Shown in pieces: positions 41,809 through 51,532 of a stretch of 64,000 nt of DNA. The stretch is from positions 302,906,908-302,970,907 of the forward strand of contig OY986435.1 of the NCBI GenBank assembly GCA_963920525.1, written 5' to 3'. The translations under genes were made by a program, and so were the position numbers. The notes beneath the pieces are model-generated. The model was not told the origin of the DNA. It searched no databases and saw nothing but the letters and a program-made list of their open reading frames with translations. This DNA comes from Dichetophora obliterata. Lineage: Eukaryota; Arthropoda; Insecta; Diptera; Sciomyzidae. Every line of letters begins with the position of its first letter. Within the stretch, counting starts at the first letter, position 1.

Positions 41809-43611
41809 CAGTCGAAACTCTCTATAACGAATTCCAAAGAACTGGATATTTACTTCGCAATAAAGAAAACTCGCTATATAGAAAAGAAAAACAATTTTGT
41901 TCCTTTTAACGTTTTTAATTTGTAGTGATCAGCTATTTTGGTTTGAAGTACATTTTTCCACTTTTCTTCTTCAATATAATTTTCTAATACATTTAGAGAA
42001 GCAAACACAGTATTTGGTACGTTGGTTTTCATTTCCAAATAGGTGCGGAAACCTTCAACTGATGAAGAAAGTTGTCCATATGTGGGTAACGGTTTAGCAA
42101 TATCGGCAGATTCTTCTTCGTATTCATCTGAATCTTTTAAAAGAGAAATAATAATGTACATCAGAAAATTATTAGGCACGGATTTTCTTTATTATTGTTT
42201 ATATACTTGAGATAGGTAGTGCTCCCAAACTTTCTCGAACACTTTCGAGGATATCTTCGTCGGAAGGGTTGTATGTGGTAATGACATCACAGTCAACATT
42301 GATGTAGTCTTTAAATGTTGCATTAATATTAGCAACTGTTTTAAATGAAGACTCTAAATAGGCGAAGTGGGATAGTGGTAGAAAGTCTTCTTCATGCCAA
42401 GGCATACTGTTGTTTTTTGTGGTACCAACTTTCACAAATACTGCTTTTCTAAAACAGTTTGCAATTGTCTCGGATTTTACATTGACATATTCCATACTTT
42501 ACTTAAGTTTTGTATGGCATCCAGCAAATTTATGGGCGTAAGAGGTTCTTTCTCCTCCATTTGTGTCAAAATGTTTGTCAAAATGAGTTTTCTGTAATGC
42601 GTTTTAATGTAACAAATTATGCCCTGATCCATTGGTTGAAGTAACGAAGTCATGTTGAGTGGAAAATAAGCAATTTCAATATTTTTCAATTGGTCCTTTA
42701 TATCCCTAGGTTGCGCAGCGCAGTTGTCAACAAAAAACAAAGCATTCCTTTGTTGAGAAGCAATCTTTCGGTCCAATTCTAAGAGCCATTTCAAGAAAAT
42801 GTTGCTTGTCATCCATGCTTTCATAATTAATTCATAATCCACGTCTAGAGATTTAATTCCTTTAAAGCATCTCGGATCCTTGGCCTTTCCTATGATAAGC
42901 AATTTTAATTTCTCCGATCCGGTCATATTGCATGCTACCATAACAGTTATCCTCTCTTTGCTGTTTTTGCCACAAAGCACTTCTTATTTTTAAACGCCAC
43001 GTTTTATTTGGTAAGCACTTTAAAAACAAACCCGTCTCATCGGCGTTAAAGATGTCGTGTTCGTCATATTTTTCTAACAATTTTATCAAGTGGCCCAATG
43101 CTTCAGCGAATTGTTTTGCTTTTTCTCTCAGTATTGGTCCAGACAGAGGAAGATTTCTACCACGTGCCGCGAATTTCTACCACTTCAGCATTGCTGCGTC
43201 AATATCCTCGAAGATACCAGTTCGAAGCTTCTTGCGTTTATTACTGGATGCATTATCTGTGACATTGCTTAAAAGCTTATCCATGTTTTTTAAAATCGTA
43301 GATAAGCTACTGGGAAGAATTCCAAATGCTTAGCAATGTCTTTTTTTTAAGCTTTTCAAAATACACTTTCAATTTTATGGTAAATAAAACATGTACATAA
43401 ATAATAACGAAAAATTATTTGAATAAATTCGTTATAAGGAAAATGTTCGTCGCAAAAATGTTTCGTTATAAGGAAATATTCGCTATAGAGAAATTCGTTA
43501 CATAGAAATCATAATACACTCAAAGTAGAACCAAAACACAGTGTTCTTATAATTGCTTCGCAATAAAGAAAACTTCGATACATAGGAGTTCGTTATAGAG
43601 AGTTTCGACTG
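41809..43611 (-). mobile_element. pogo/Tigger element, full length
   Basis: Perfect ends CAGTCGAAACTCTCTATAAC (continuing GAA) and the complement, with TA on both sides (41807-41808, 43612-43613). Subterminal copies of 'TTCGCAATAAAGAAAAC' and 'TCGTTATAAGGAAA' lie inside the ends. CAGTyGAA...TATAACGAA is the pogo/Tigger consensus. At 1803 bp it is about the full length of an autonomous element, and its minus-strand gene is nearly complete. Confidence 0.93.
41874..43400 (-). pseudogene. pogo/Tigger transposase gene with one intron, broken
   Basis: N-terminal HTH part: KLKVYFEKLKKKDIAK, then FGILPSSLSTILKNMDKLLS; the first residues are missing. CENP-B-like part: KRKKLRTGIFEDIDAAMLKW, a stop where Trp-like text is expected, FAARGRNLPLSGPILREKAK. 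DDE_1 catalytic domain: DIFNADETGLFLKCLPNKTW (first Asp), then a frameshift, RITVMVACNMTGSEKLKLLI, NALFFVDNCAAQPRDI (second Asp) and FPLNMTSLLQPMDQGIICYI (third Asp). All three Asp are kept. After another frameshift comes VNVKSETIANCFRKAVFVKV, and ESLGALPIS joins SDEYEEESADI across a 73-nt intron (42134-42206 on the plus strand; donor GTATATAAAC, acceptor TCTCTTTTAAAAG). The stop is at 41874. It is broken by three frameshifts and one stop. Confidence 0.85.
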
Positions 43612-43613
43612 TA

Positions 43614-44694
43614 TGTATATGTTACATCTATATCGTTGGCCAGTGCGCACTTGTTGTATCTTCATACTTTTTTAAAATTGACTTTTTGATGCCATTGTAA
43701 AGGGTAATTCAATCTCTCTATAACACAATATCTTCTAGAAATTAAAAATGCTTTAATCACAGCTTAAAACGTATTCGTTGTATATCCAGTGATGCAAAAA
43801 TTTACTTGTGCACAAATGTTGTTTCTCCATTTTTTGTATTAAAAAAAAATATTTTTTCAATTAAAGTTTTTTTTTCAAATAATAAATTATAATTTTTTTC
43901 AATTCTCATATAAAAAAATGGTAAGTTTTTTGAACGATAAGCAAGTTTTTAGTATAGATATCTATTAGCATTTCAATAAATAACTTAAATGATGGTTGAC
44001 CAGGTTGTTTTTATGATATCAGTTGCTATCAATGTTGAGTCACCGAAATTAATAGAGTGAGGCGAGATCCAAGTTCTTGGGCAAAAAATGTTTTAGCACA
44101 AAGCGTTTGGCAGGAAAAGCTTATATTAAAGCCATGATTTCTGAAGATTGGCACTGTAGGTATAACTGTCGAAAAAATTCAACGTGGAGCATCAGCAAGA
44201 ATTATTTAATGAGTATCGCGCTTTCGAAAGCAGTCAAAAACGGAAAGAACTTTTTGATAGCATGCTTAAAGTTAAAAATGTTTAATGAAGCGCCGTGATG
44301 AAAACAACATTAAATTCAAGAGAAACATAACTATTAAATATGGCTTGAGGTATGGTGAAGGCGAATTAGTTCGAGTTTGTTATAAATTTTTGATAAAGTT
44401 GATAAAGAATAAAGCTCAGGCACACCTGTCGGTTAGAACTAGAAGAACAGACGTAACAGTGGTATAGATTACTTTTAGCTTATCCATTAGCAACGCTATC
44501 ACCGGCATAGCTCTTCGGATCCTTGCATCTACAGAGCCCCCTCATTGCTTTAATATTGTAATCCGGCGATTGTAATATGATGCAATTATGAACAAAGCAA
44601 CTTATAATTGAACATTGACTTCAAAAAAGGAAATGTTTGACATATCAACCATCATAATCGGTTAAGAAATGAAGTAGATATCTTCTTTACAAAC
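43614..44694. other. no gene seen
   Basis: AT-rich. Two overlapping plus-strand frames at 44077-44467 have no recognised motif. They might be decayed coding sequence but cannot be assigned. Confidence 0.35.
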
Positions 44695-44697
44695 TTA

Positions 44698-45277
44698 TGG
44701 TCCAGTTATGTTCGCGTAACGCAACGCAAGGTGGCCGTAGCAAATACCACGTCAATTTCTGTTGTATGGCCTTTATGTGTATCTGGTTATGCACCACGTA
44801 ACGAAGCTTAGCACAGTATAGATAAAAACAGAATCTTATCTCACAACCTTAAGATAAACGTATGTCAAATAAAAACTTAAATTTCATTTTGAACTTTTGT
44901 CGGCTCTAGGGTCTTGTAACAGCCAGTGTTGTCACTCTATCACAATCGTGGCTACACTATTTAAAATTTTTAAGTGACAACACTGGTGATAGCTGCATTT
45001 TCATAGCAACAGTTTATGTGCGATAAATTTGCTGATAAATTGTGTCTTTTAACGCAATATTCTTTTTTGTTCTGTCTTTTGTTCTTAGTGCGGTAAATTT
45101 GCCATTAGATATGATTTTCCGCCAATTAAAAAATCTTAGTTTTTTGTAAACAAAAGCAGCTGAGTTGAAGTTATTTAAGTAGATGTACGTCTGCATAATC
45201 AACACGAAATTATCTACGTGCAATCTACCATTTGTTATGGCCACCTTCCGTTGCGTTACGCGAACATAATTGTACCA
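44698..45277. mobile_element. TTA-flanked MITE (PIF/Harbinger-like?)
   Basis: The left end TGGTCCAGTTATGTTCGCGT, continuing AACGCAACGCAAGGTGGCC, and the right end (inward) TGGTACAATTATGTTCGCGT, continuing AACGCAACGGAAGGTGGCC, form ~39-bp inverted repeats with few mismatches. TTA flanks both sides (44695-44697 and 45278-45280), as expected for PIF/Harbinger-type insertion, though a 3-bp duplication alone is weak evidence. 580 bp, non-coding. Confidence 0.65.
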
Positions 45278-45280
45278 TTA

Positions 45281-45599
45281 GTTTCTCAGATATGTAAGTG
45301 GCATGTTGTTTCGTTTTCGCGTTACCGATGTTTGAAAACATAAATTCGCTGTCCTGAACAATTTTGAAAAATGGAGATACAACCAGTGTACACTAGGCCA
45401 ACGATATACATTATAATAAAATAACATATATTTAAGAAACTTAAACTAGAAAAATGCCAATGAGATCAAAAGTATATTTTATTTATAATTGTATCTATTT
45501 CAATAAAAAAAAAATTACATAATACAGATTGCTTTTGATGAAGCGATTTAAATGAAAACTTGTTTAATTAAATTAGAATTTTCTTTATTTGGAACTTAC
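45281..45599. other. no gene seen
   Basis: AT-rich, intron-like. It would be the downstream intron start of the minus-strand exon at 45600. Confidence 0.4.
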
Positions 45600-45668
45600 C
45601 TGAGCTTTGATATCAACAAGGTCTTCTGATACTTTCTGAGCCATCACACTCCTCTGAGCTATTGGGTA
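45600..45668 (-). CDS. candidate 69-nt internal host exon
   Basis: Minus strand. A pyrimidine-containing acceptor (CTGTATTTCTAAAG) is followed by a 69-nt open segment reading YPIAQRSVMAQKVSEDLVDI then KAQ, then a consensus donor CAG|GTAAGTTCC. Length is a multiple of three (23 codons), and the frame is open throughout with an internal Met. There is no transposon signature, and amino-acid use looks protein-like, unlike surrounding chance frames. I do not recognise the protein. No partner exon was found within the window, which fits a gene with very large introns. It could still be a chance combination of splice motifs and a short open frame. Confidence 0.4.
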
Positions 45669-45944
45669 CTTTAGAAATACAGATGCAAAATAAGTTGAAA
45701 AGTTACTAGTGCATTTAGCAACAATTTCGTTATTAGTTTTAAGAGAAAAATCTTAATATCAAGAGTATCAATTTTGTTTGCCAAAACAAATGCAAAAACA
45801 TTTTATAGGAACAATATTGCACTTGCTGGAACAAATTTCTTATTCAAAGGGCTCAACAGATGTTTACCTGATGAAGAATCAACTTTATAGTCAGAGCTGG
45901 GTTCTAATGATTTCTTTTTACTTTAATTCCACCTCAATTGCAAT

Positions 45945-47495
45945 TTTTTTTTTGTTTTTTTTTATATATATTGTTGAAAAATTAGATTAAATCTTTTGAA
46001 TGCCACATAGATGATGGAAATAACAACATTATACTTATATTATAAAACAAACTAAAACTAACTTAAACTAACATCAAAACTTATGTTGTACATGTTAAAA
46101 AGACAATATAGTATTTAAGAATTGATGACAATTAAAACTGTATAACATAATGTAAAGCACTTCAAAGTTAATCAAGAGAATAAAGCAGAAGAATAGAAGT
46201 TAAAGGAGAGAAACATAGAAAGAAATATTAGGTTTTTAAGAAAAATGTTCGAAAACTAAATGCTTAAAGGTATTTCTATTAGTTATATTTTTAATATGTG
46301 TGGGTAAAGAATTCCACGATCTGATTGCGCTTACAAAAAACAATCTACTGGAGTTGATGAAATTATATCTGGGAATTAAAATGTTCATGCCTCTGCTAGA
46401 TCTACAAAAAGATAGTTTTTCGAACAAATAGCTAGGGCTCTGTGTGATAATTATTCTATGCAGGAACACACAGCTTCTTGCTTCGAGATGATTTAATAGG
46501 CCTCTTCCAAGTAATTGTTTCGAAAACATAGTTACATGGTCATATTTCCTTAGGCCATAAACGTAGCGAGCAGCATTGCTAAAGGCAACTAAAAGCTTAT
46601 GCGCCGACCGCGAATCAAGCTTGCAATATACTTACTTACTTACTTAGTTGGCGCTACAACCGTATGTCGGTCTTGGCCTCATCTAAGAATTTGCGCCAGC
46701 CATTTCTGTCTTTCGCTTGCTGGCGCCAGTTGGAAATTCCAAGCTTCGTCAGGTTGTCCTCTACTTGGTCTTTCCAACGAAGATGCGGTCGTCCTCTTCT
46801 GCGTTGACCGCCGCTGGGTACCGAATCGAATGTTTTCTTCACTGGAGCATCGTCTTTCATGCGCTGAACATGACCAAACCAGCGAAGCCGCTCGATTTTA
46901 ATGCGCTTGACTATGTCGATGTCAGCGTACAGCTCATACAGTTCATCATTCCACCTAATGATGCTCCTAAAGTCTTTTCATCTAAACTGCTCAGCGTCCA
47001 GGTTTGTGATGCGTAAAGTAGGACGGGCATGATGAGCGATTTATAGAGCGTGATTTTCGTTCGTCGAGAGAGGGCTCTGCTTCTCAATTGCCTACTGAGC
47101 CCAAGGTAACACCTGTTGGCAAGAGTTATTCTTCGTTTGATCTCAATGCTGATGTCGTTGGTTGAATTAATGCTGGATCCCAGATAGACGAAGTTCTTCA
47201 CAACCTCGAAGGAGGTATTGTCAACGGTAACGTGGGTTCCAAGACGCTGGGACTGTTTATTTGTTGACACTAAGTATTTCGTCTTATCTGCATTCACTGC
47301 CAGACCCATTCGACTTGACTCTCTTTCTAATCTGGAAAATGCTGCACTGACTTCGCGCGTATTATGGCCAATCGATCGCTTGCAATATACTGCTTCCGAA
47401 TAAGTAATTAAAGGTAACAAGAGCTGCAATACCAATTCCTTGGAATTAGATTTAAAATTTAAGATTTTGTGTCTTGTAGCTTAAGGATCTATATT
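45945..47495 (-). mobile_element. 5'-truncated non-LTR retrotransposon (RT C-terminal part), interrupted
   Basis: Minus-strand C terminus of a CR1/Jockey-like ORF2: HKILNFKSNSKELVLQLLLP, LITYSEAVYCK, then past the nested insertion (46633-47377) DSRSAHKLLVAFSNAARYVY, GLRKYDHVTMFSKQLLGRGL, NHLEARSCVFLHRIII, and FVSAIRSWNSLPTHIKNITN, NTFKHLVFEHFS, stop at 46236. YVYGLR(K/R)xDHV and RSWNSLP are typical of this class. A ~260-bp 3' UTR ends in an A-rich tail (T-rich on the plus strand at 45944-45975). The frame is open across the joined parts, so this copy decayed little before the insertion. Confidence 0.8.
46633..47377 (-). mobile_element. EN/RT retrotransposon 3' fragment, nested
   Basis: Same family as 13880-16640, truncated at its 5' end. 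It reads SAAFSRLERESSRMGLAVNA, KYLVSTNKQSQRLGTHVTVD, NTSFEVVKNFVYLGSSINST, IKRRITLANRCYLGLSRQLR, LYKSLIMPVLLYASQTWTLS, then after an internal deletion KDDAPVKKTFDSVPSGGQRR, RGRPHLRWKDQVEDNLTKLG. The 3' end is (TAAG)n. A 14-bp duplication GCTTGCAATATACT flanks it (46619-46632 and 47378-47391). It sits in frame inside the RT gene of the 45945-47495 element. Confidence 0.9.
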
Positions 47496-47526
47496 CAATA
47501 AATAAATAAATAAATAAAAATAAAAA
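47496..47526. repeat. (AAAT)n microsatellite
   Basis: AATAAATAAATAAATAAATA and a degraded continuation, at the 5' edge of the CR1/Jockey-like fragment. Confidence 0.8.
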
Positions 47527-47532
47527 ATAAAC

Positions 47533-48417
47533 TCCTTGTACATCTCAATTCTTCAGGAATGTAATTTGAAAAGCTTCTCAATTACAATACAGTAAGTGGT
47601 AATTAGACACCGAAATTTCTCGGAATGGAATTGGAAAAAAATTGTCAAGTTCATTACAGTAATTGAAATTGGTAATCGACCACTTCAATTCCTCAGGAAT
47701 GGAATTGAAAAAAAATTCTAAATTCCATTTGGGAAATTGTAATTGTAATGAACGCCTCAATTACTTAGGAATAGAATTGGAAAACATCGCTTTGTTGATA
47801 GATTAATGAAATTTTATACAGGGGTGTGGAAGTTGTGTACCAAGCACTTTGCAAAAAGTCGGTGGGATTGAAGCAGGTAGCGTAGCAGCTATATATTTTG
47901 TTCTAACTTAAAATGTGGTATTAAATTAAAAAATTGGTACTTTCGATAATACACTTATTTGTAAATATTTCATTAACCGACTAACAGTGGGAGTCAAATA
48001 AAGTTGTTTAATACATAATAAAGTAGTTTTGAGTCAATTGAAAAAACAATTGAAATTTTAGCTTCAAATTACAATTCCTGTAATAGGAATTACGATTTTT
48101 TGTAATTCCATTTATGAGGAATTGAAGTGTTCAATTACCAATTACAATTTCTGTAATAGAATTGACCATTTTTTCAATTCCATTCCATGGAATTGAGGTG
48201 TTCAATTAGCAATTACAATTCCTGTAATAGAATTGATCATTTTTTTCTAATTCCATTTCAAGGAATTGAGATGTTTATTTACCAATTATAATTCCTGTGA
48301 TTGAACTGATGTTTTTTCCAATTACATTCCTGAGAAATTGAGAGGACCAATTTCCAATTTCTAATTCCAAGGAATGGGAATTGAATTGTAATGAGTACTT
48401 TTTGACCCAGCTCTGCT
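47533..48417. mobile_element. foldback array of ~65-bp 'GGAATTG' units
   Basis: Left block (47533-47790): repeated CTCAATTCCTCAGGAATGGA-like units with TACAGTAATTGAAATTGGTA. Right block (48060-48417): the inverted form, CAATTACAATTCCTGTAATA, GAATTG, CCATTTCAAGGAATTGAGAT. About 270 bp of unrelated DNA lies between. The right end reads GTACTTTTTGACCCAGCTCTG, which inward is CAGAGCTGGGTCAAAAAGTA, a hAT-like start. A matching left terminus was not found. Non-coding. Confidence 0.6.
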
Positions 48418-48637
48418 TATACGCTGTAAAAACAAATTTCCAGAAAATCTACAAGAATATCACCCAATAGTTAGAAAATCGGGCTTCATTTAGCGCCATG
48501 ACCGATTTTCTTAAAATGAAGTATATATTTTTCGTTAAATTGACTCCAAGAGTGTAAAATAGTTTAGGAGATTATCCAATTATTTACGAACTATTTCGCT
48601 ATATTGAAGAAACTTAGCCCAATTGTGTTGAAATCTT

Positions 48638-49164
48638 CCAGGAGTTGTACAGGAACCTCGAAAGAAGAGCTACACTAGCAGTGAATCGTAGATGGAGAGA
48701 TACGACATCGTGCAAATTCTCGAAAATCATGTGCAATGCACAATGCAAAAACGAACTCTGTTCATCTTGGCACGCCCGCGCAAAGAATGCAGGACACTAG
48801 TGGGCATGCTCACTGGTCACTGCATGACGGCAGCCCACGCAAGGAAGCTTGGCATCACCACGGATGACAACTGCAGGAAGTGCAAGGAACCGGGCACAGT
48901 GGAGACCCTGGAGCACCTACTATGCACATGCCGCGCCCTACTTAGATCGAAACAAAAATACCTAGGCTCATCGACATTCCCGTCGCTTAAAGGTGTCGCT
49001 AGGGTGTCTCTGGAATCCCTCCTAAGGTTTGCGAATTCAACGCAAATCTTTAAAGAGTTTTAAATAAACACAAAGTTTCCTTCTGTTCGCTACCGGTACC
49101 ACTAAGGACCTGAATTGGTCTATGTGAGCCTTCACGAATTCATTCGGTTTAACCTAAACTAACC
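48638..49164 (+). mobile_element. 5'-truncated non-LTR retrotransposon (RNase H/Zn-finger C terminus), 14-bp TSD
   Basis: The plus strand reads ELYRNLERRATLAVNRRWRD, TTSCKFSKIM, then after a frameshift RPRKECRTLVGMLTGHCMTA, AHARKLGITTDDNCRKCKEP, GTVETLEHLLCTCRALLRSK and KYLGSSTFPSLKGVARVSLE, with a stop at about 49063. The C-x2-C-x8-H-x4-C-type knuckle after an LTGH(C) RNase H end is typical of R1/Jockey-group ORF2 C termini. The 3' UTR ends with AACCTAAACTAACC, a decayed CTAAC-type tail. A perfect 14-bp duplication TGTGTTGAAATCTT flanks it (48624-48637 and 49165-49178). Confidence 0.88.
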
Positions 49165-49259
49165 TGTGTTGAAATCTTATGACATTTGAGTAAGTTTTTC
49201 TAACGATTATTTATCATCGGCTATAACTAGCAAGGTGTAAAAAATAGCTTTTTTTAAAA

Positions 49260-49520
49260 AACGTATATTTTTTGCGGTTTATAATAGATATAATCATAGC
49301 CAGCAACTTTTGTTCTAGCATTTTGCAAGTATTTGCAATTAGGGGGTGTGGCCCGAACTTTATAATTTTTTTTTTTAAATGTTAATTTTAATTTTTTTTA
49401 ATGTTAATTTTATTTCAGATTACGATAGATATAGTTTTAGCCAACAACTTGTGTTCTTAGATTTTTCAAAAACTCTTAACTAGGGGGCATGGTCCGACTT
49501 TTATATCAGAAATACTTTTC
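49260..49520. repeat. two-unit ~145-bp tandem repeat
   Basis: Unit 1: TATAATAGATATAATCATAG, CCAGCAACTTTTGTTC, AATTAGGGGGTGTGGCCCGA. Unit 2: TTACGATAGATATAGTTTTA, GCCAACAACTTGTGTTC, AACTAGGGGGCATGGTCCGA. Diverged, non-coding. It loosely resembles the array at 23437-24380. Confidence 0.5.
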
Positions 49521-49545
49521 TGAAATATTTACATTTTATTAATTA

Positions 49546-49746
49546 TTAAAATAAGTGAGCTTTCGCATTTGAATGAGGATTTTGTAGTTTTAACCTCAGC
49601 TGATCTTCCTCAGTTATTTCTTTTCCGTTCCATTCCTTTGGGTCTTTAAAAGTTATGCCGGATTTACTCAATAAATCAATTTGTTTCCTCATAACTTTCA
49701 TTCATTTTTCTATCGGAATATTCCGTAATTGTCTTGAAAAAGACAT
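49546..49746 (-). pseudogene. unassigned short coding remnant (~66 codons, one internal stop)
   Basis: The minus strand from an ATG at 49746 reads MSFSRQLRNIPIEK, a TGA (where TGG, Trp, would fit), then MKVMRKQIDLLSKSGITFKD, PKEWNGKEITEEDQLRLKLQ, NPHSNAKAHLF, stop at 49546. Its composition is protein-like and unlike nearby chance frames. No family is recognised. It could be a decayed exon of a transposase accessory protein or of a host gene. Confidence 0.35.
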
Positions 49747-50632
49747 TTAAAAAAGATTTTTCAATCATAAACCATTTTGGAATATTTATAAGCGTGTAAT
49801 ACGATACTAGAATACATACACAAGACACGATGTGACTACGTTGCGCCTTTCAACTACAATATTTTTTTCGTATTGATCGTGAATAATGGATGGGCGATCG
49901 AGCTTTGAGGTGTGAATGTGCTTCATGAATGTGGTAATTAAATGTGCTGAATGTGCTGCTTTCTGTGAATGTTTTCTTGTATTTTATTCTTTGATTAGAT
50001 TTGCTTATTTTCTAATGAATTTTAATTATAAAATTGAGGAAGGTATCGTATGACAATTTTTCACATGCCCCGTCGATTATTAAAAAAATTTTCGTTGGAT
50101 AATTTCAAAATAACGGTAAATGACATAAAGGGAGTTTATTACACAAATTTTTAATTAAAATGGCTATAACTTTTTTCACTCAATCTGTTCTAGAAAACCA
50201 TTGCAACATGTTTCTCTGTAAATGTTATTAGCTCTTAAAAACTGTTAAAAATTTTTAACTAGCACAAGCCGTTCTGGAGAAATAGCCTTTTAACTGAAGA
50301 GGTTTTTAGGGTAAAAAAGAGACACATACTTTACGGCACTGACGTTGATCCTTCTAAAGAATTCATGATATCGAGGCGGCTTCTTAAAGCTGATCCTTCA
50401 ATAAATTTACAGTATACGTGATTTTTAATTCGAAGCAGTTTTAGGGGTGTGCACCAGGCTCTGAACATGCCCAAAAACACCAAATTTTTTGTATGGAGGA
50501 TTTAGTTTTTCGTTCATTTTTTAAAGGTATTTGTTTTACTTTTCATATCAACGCTGTTAAGAATAGCTGCTTAGAATGTCTTTTCAAAATGGTTAATAAC
50601 TCTAAAATGAGGTTTTCACATTTTTGCGGTTT
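49747..50632. other. no gene seen
   Basis: AT-rich DNA leading into the long-TIR element. No supported frame. Confidence 0.4.
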
Positions 50633-51058
50633 TCGAGATATATATTAGATGAGTTTTTTTTTGTACTGAATTGTAAAAGTTTTTGCAATCCGTGCACTAG
50701 GGGGCAAATATGAAGGAAAGTATTAAGAAGATCAGAAATGTAAAATTTTCAGTTCAATATCTTTTAAACCGAGAGCGCTCAAGGCAAAAAACCATTTTTA
50801 CTGCTTGCTTTTATAGAATTTTTCAAAAGTATTTTTTTAAGGTATTAAATTCCCGTAAAAAATAAAAAGACAAACCGATTCCTACAAAAAATTAATCGCT
50901 TTATCGAATGCCATCCTCAGTATTTGCGAAAATTTAGTTCTTATATCTCCTACACTCTGTCAAAGTTAAAATTTTTTTTTTTTTAATTTTTGATTTTAAT
51001 TGATGCAACGAACTTGATGGCACTTGTTTATGTGAAATTAAATAGCATAGGCTGATGC
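50633..51058 (+). repeat. left long terminal inverted repeat
   Basis: Inverted copy of 54178-54597. It starts TCGAGATATATATTAGATGA and ends around AATAGCATAGGCTGATGC. The gene starts ~475 bp further in, so the arm may hold the promoter. No clear TATA/Inr pair could be chosen. Confidence 0.85.
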
Positions 51059-51532
51059 GTATTTTTGTGCAGATAGTCTGCAAATAAGAAAATATTTAAA
51101 AAATCATTTATTTAACAAGAAAATTAAACTTTATTCATTCGTGTTTTTGTTAAAAATATTAATTTAAATACAAATTTCTCATTATAAATTTATATTTATT
51201 ACTTGAGCTCTTCGAATACAATTTTGATTATTTTATCGTTTTACCGTGGCACAGAACGTACTGCCTTTGACAGCAGGTTGGAAAAATTTTCAAGTGCTCT
51301 GTCAGGGTACACTTAGACCAAGGTACAGGCAGCCCTGTAAATTTTCTCTATTCACTTAACCAGAATTGTCAAATCAGTGTGCTACGAAGTTATCTTACAA
51401 TTCTGGTTACACCTCTCTGGGCAGCCAGTACCTGGCTAAAGTGTACCCTGGGCCTTGTGTTTTAATATATATTCAATTTAAAATAGCAGCAAGGAAACCT
51501 AAAAAATAGCATTCGTAAATAAACGGCAAAAA

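Noticed and set aside
44077..44467. Two overlapping plus-strand frames that might be a decayed gene
   Set aside because: No recognisable motif in any frame and no flanking repeats, so not listed as a gene.
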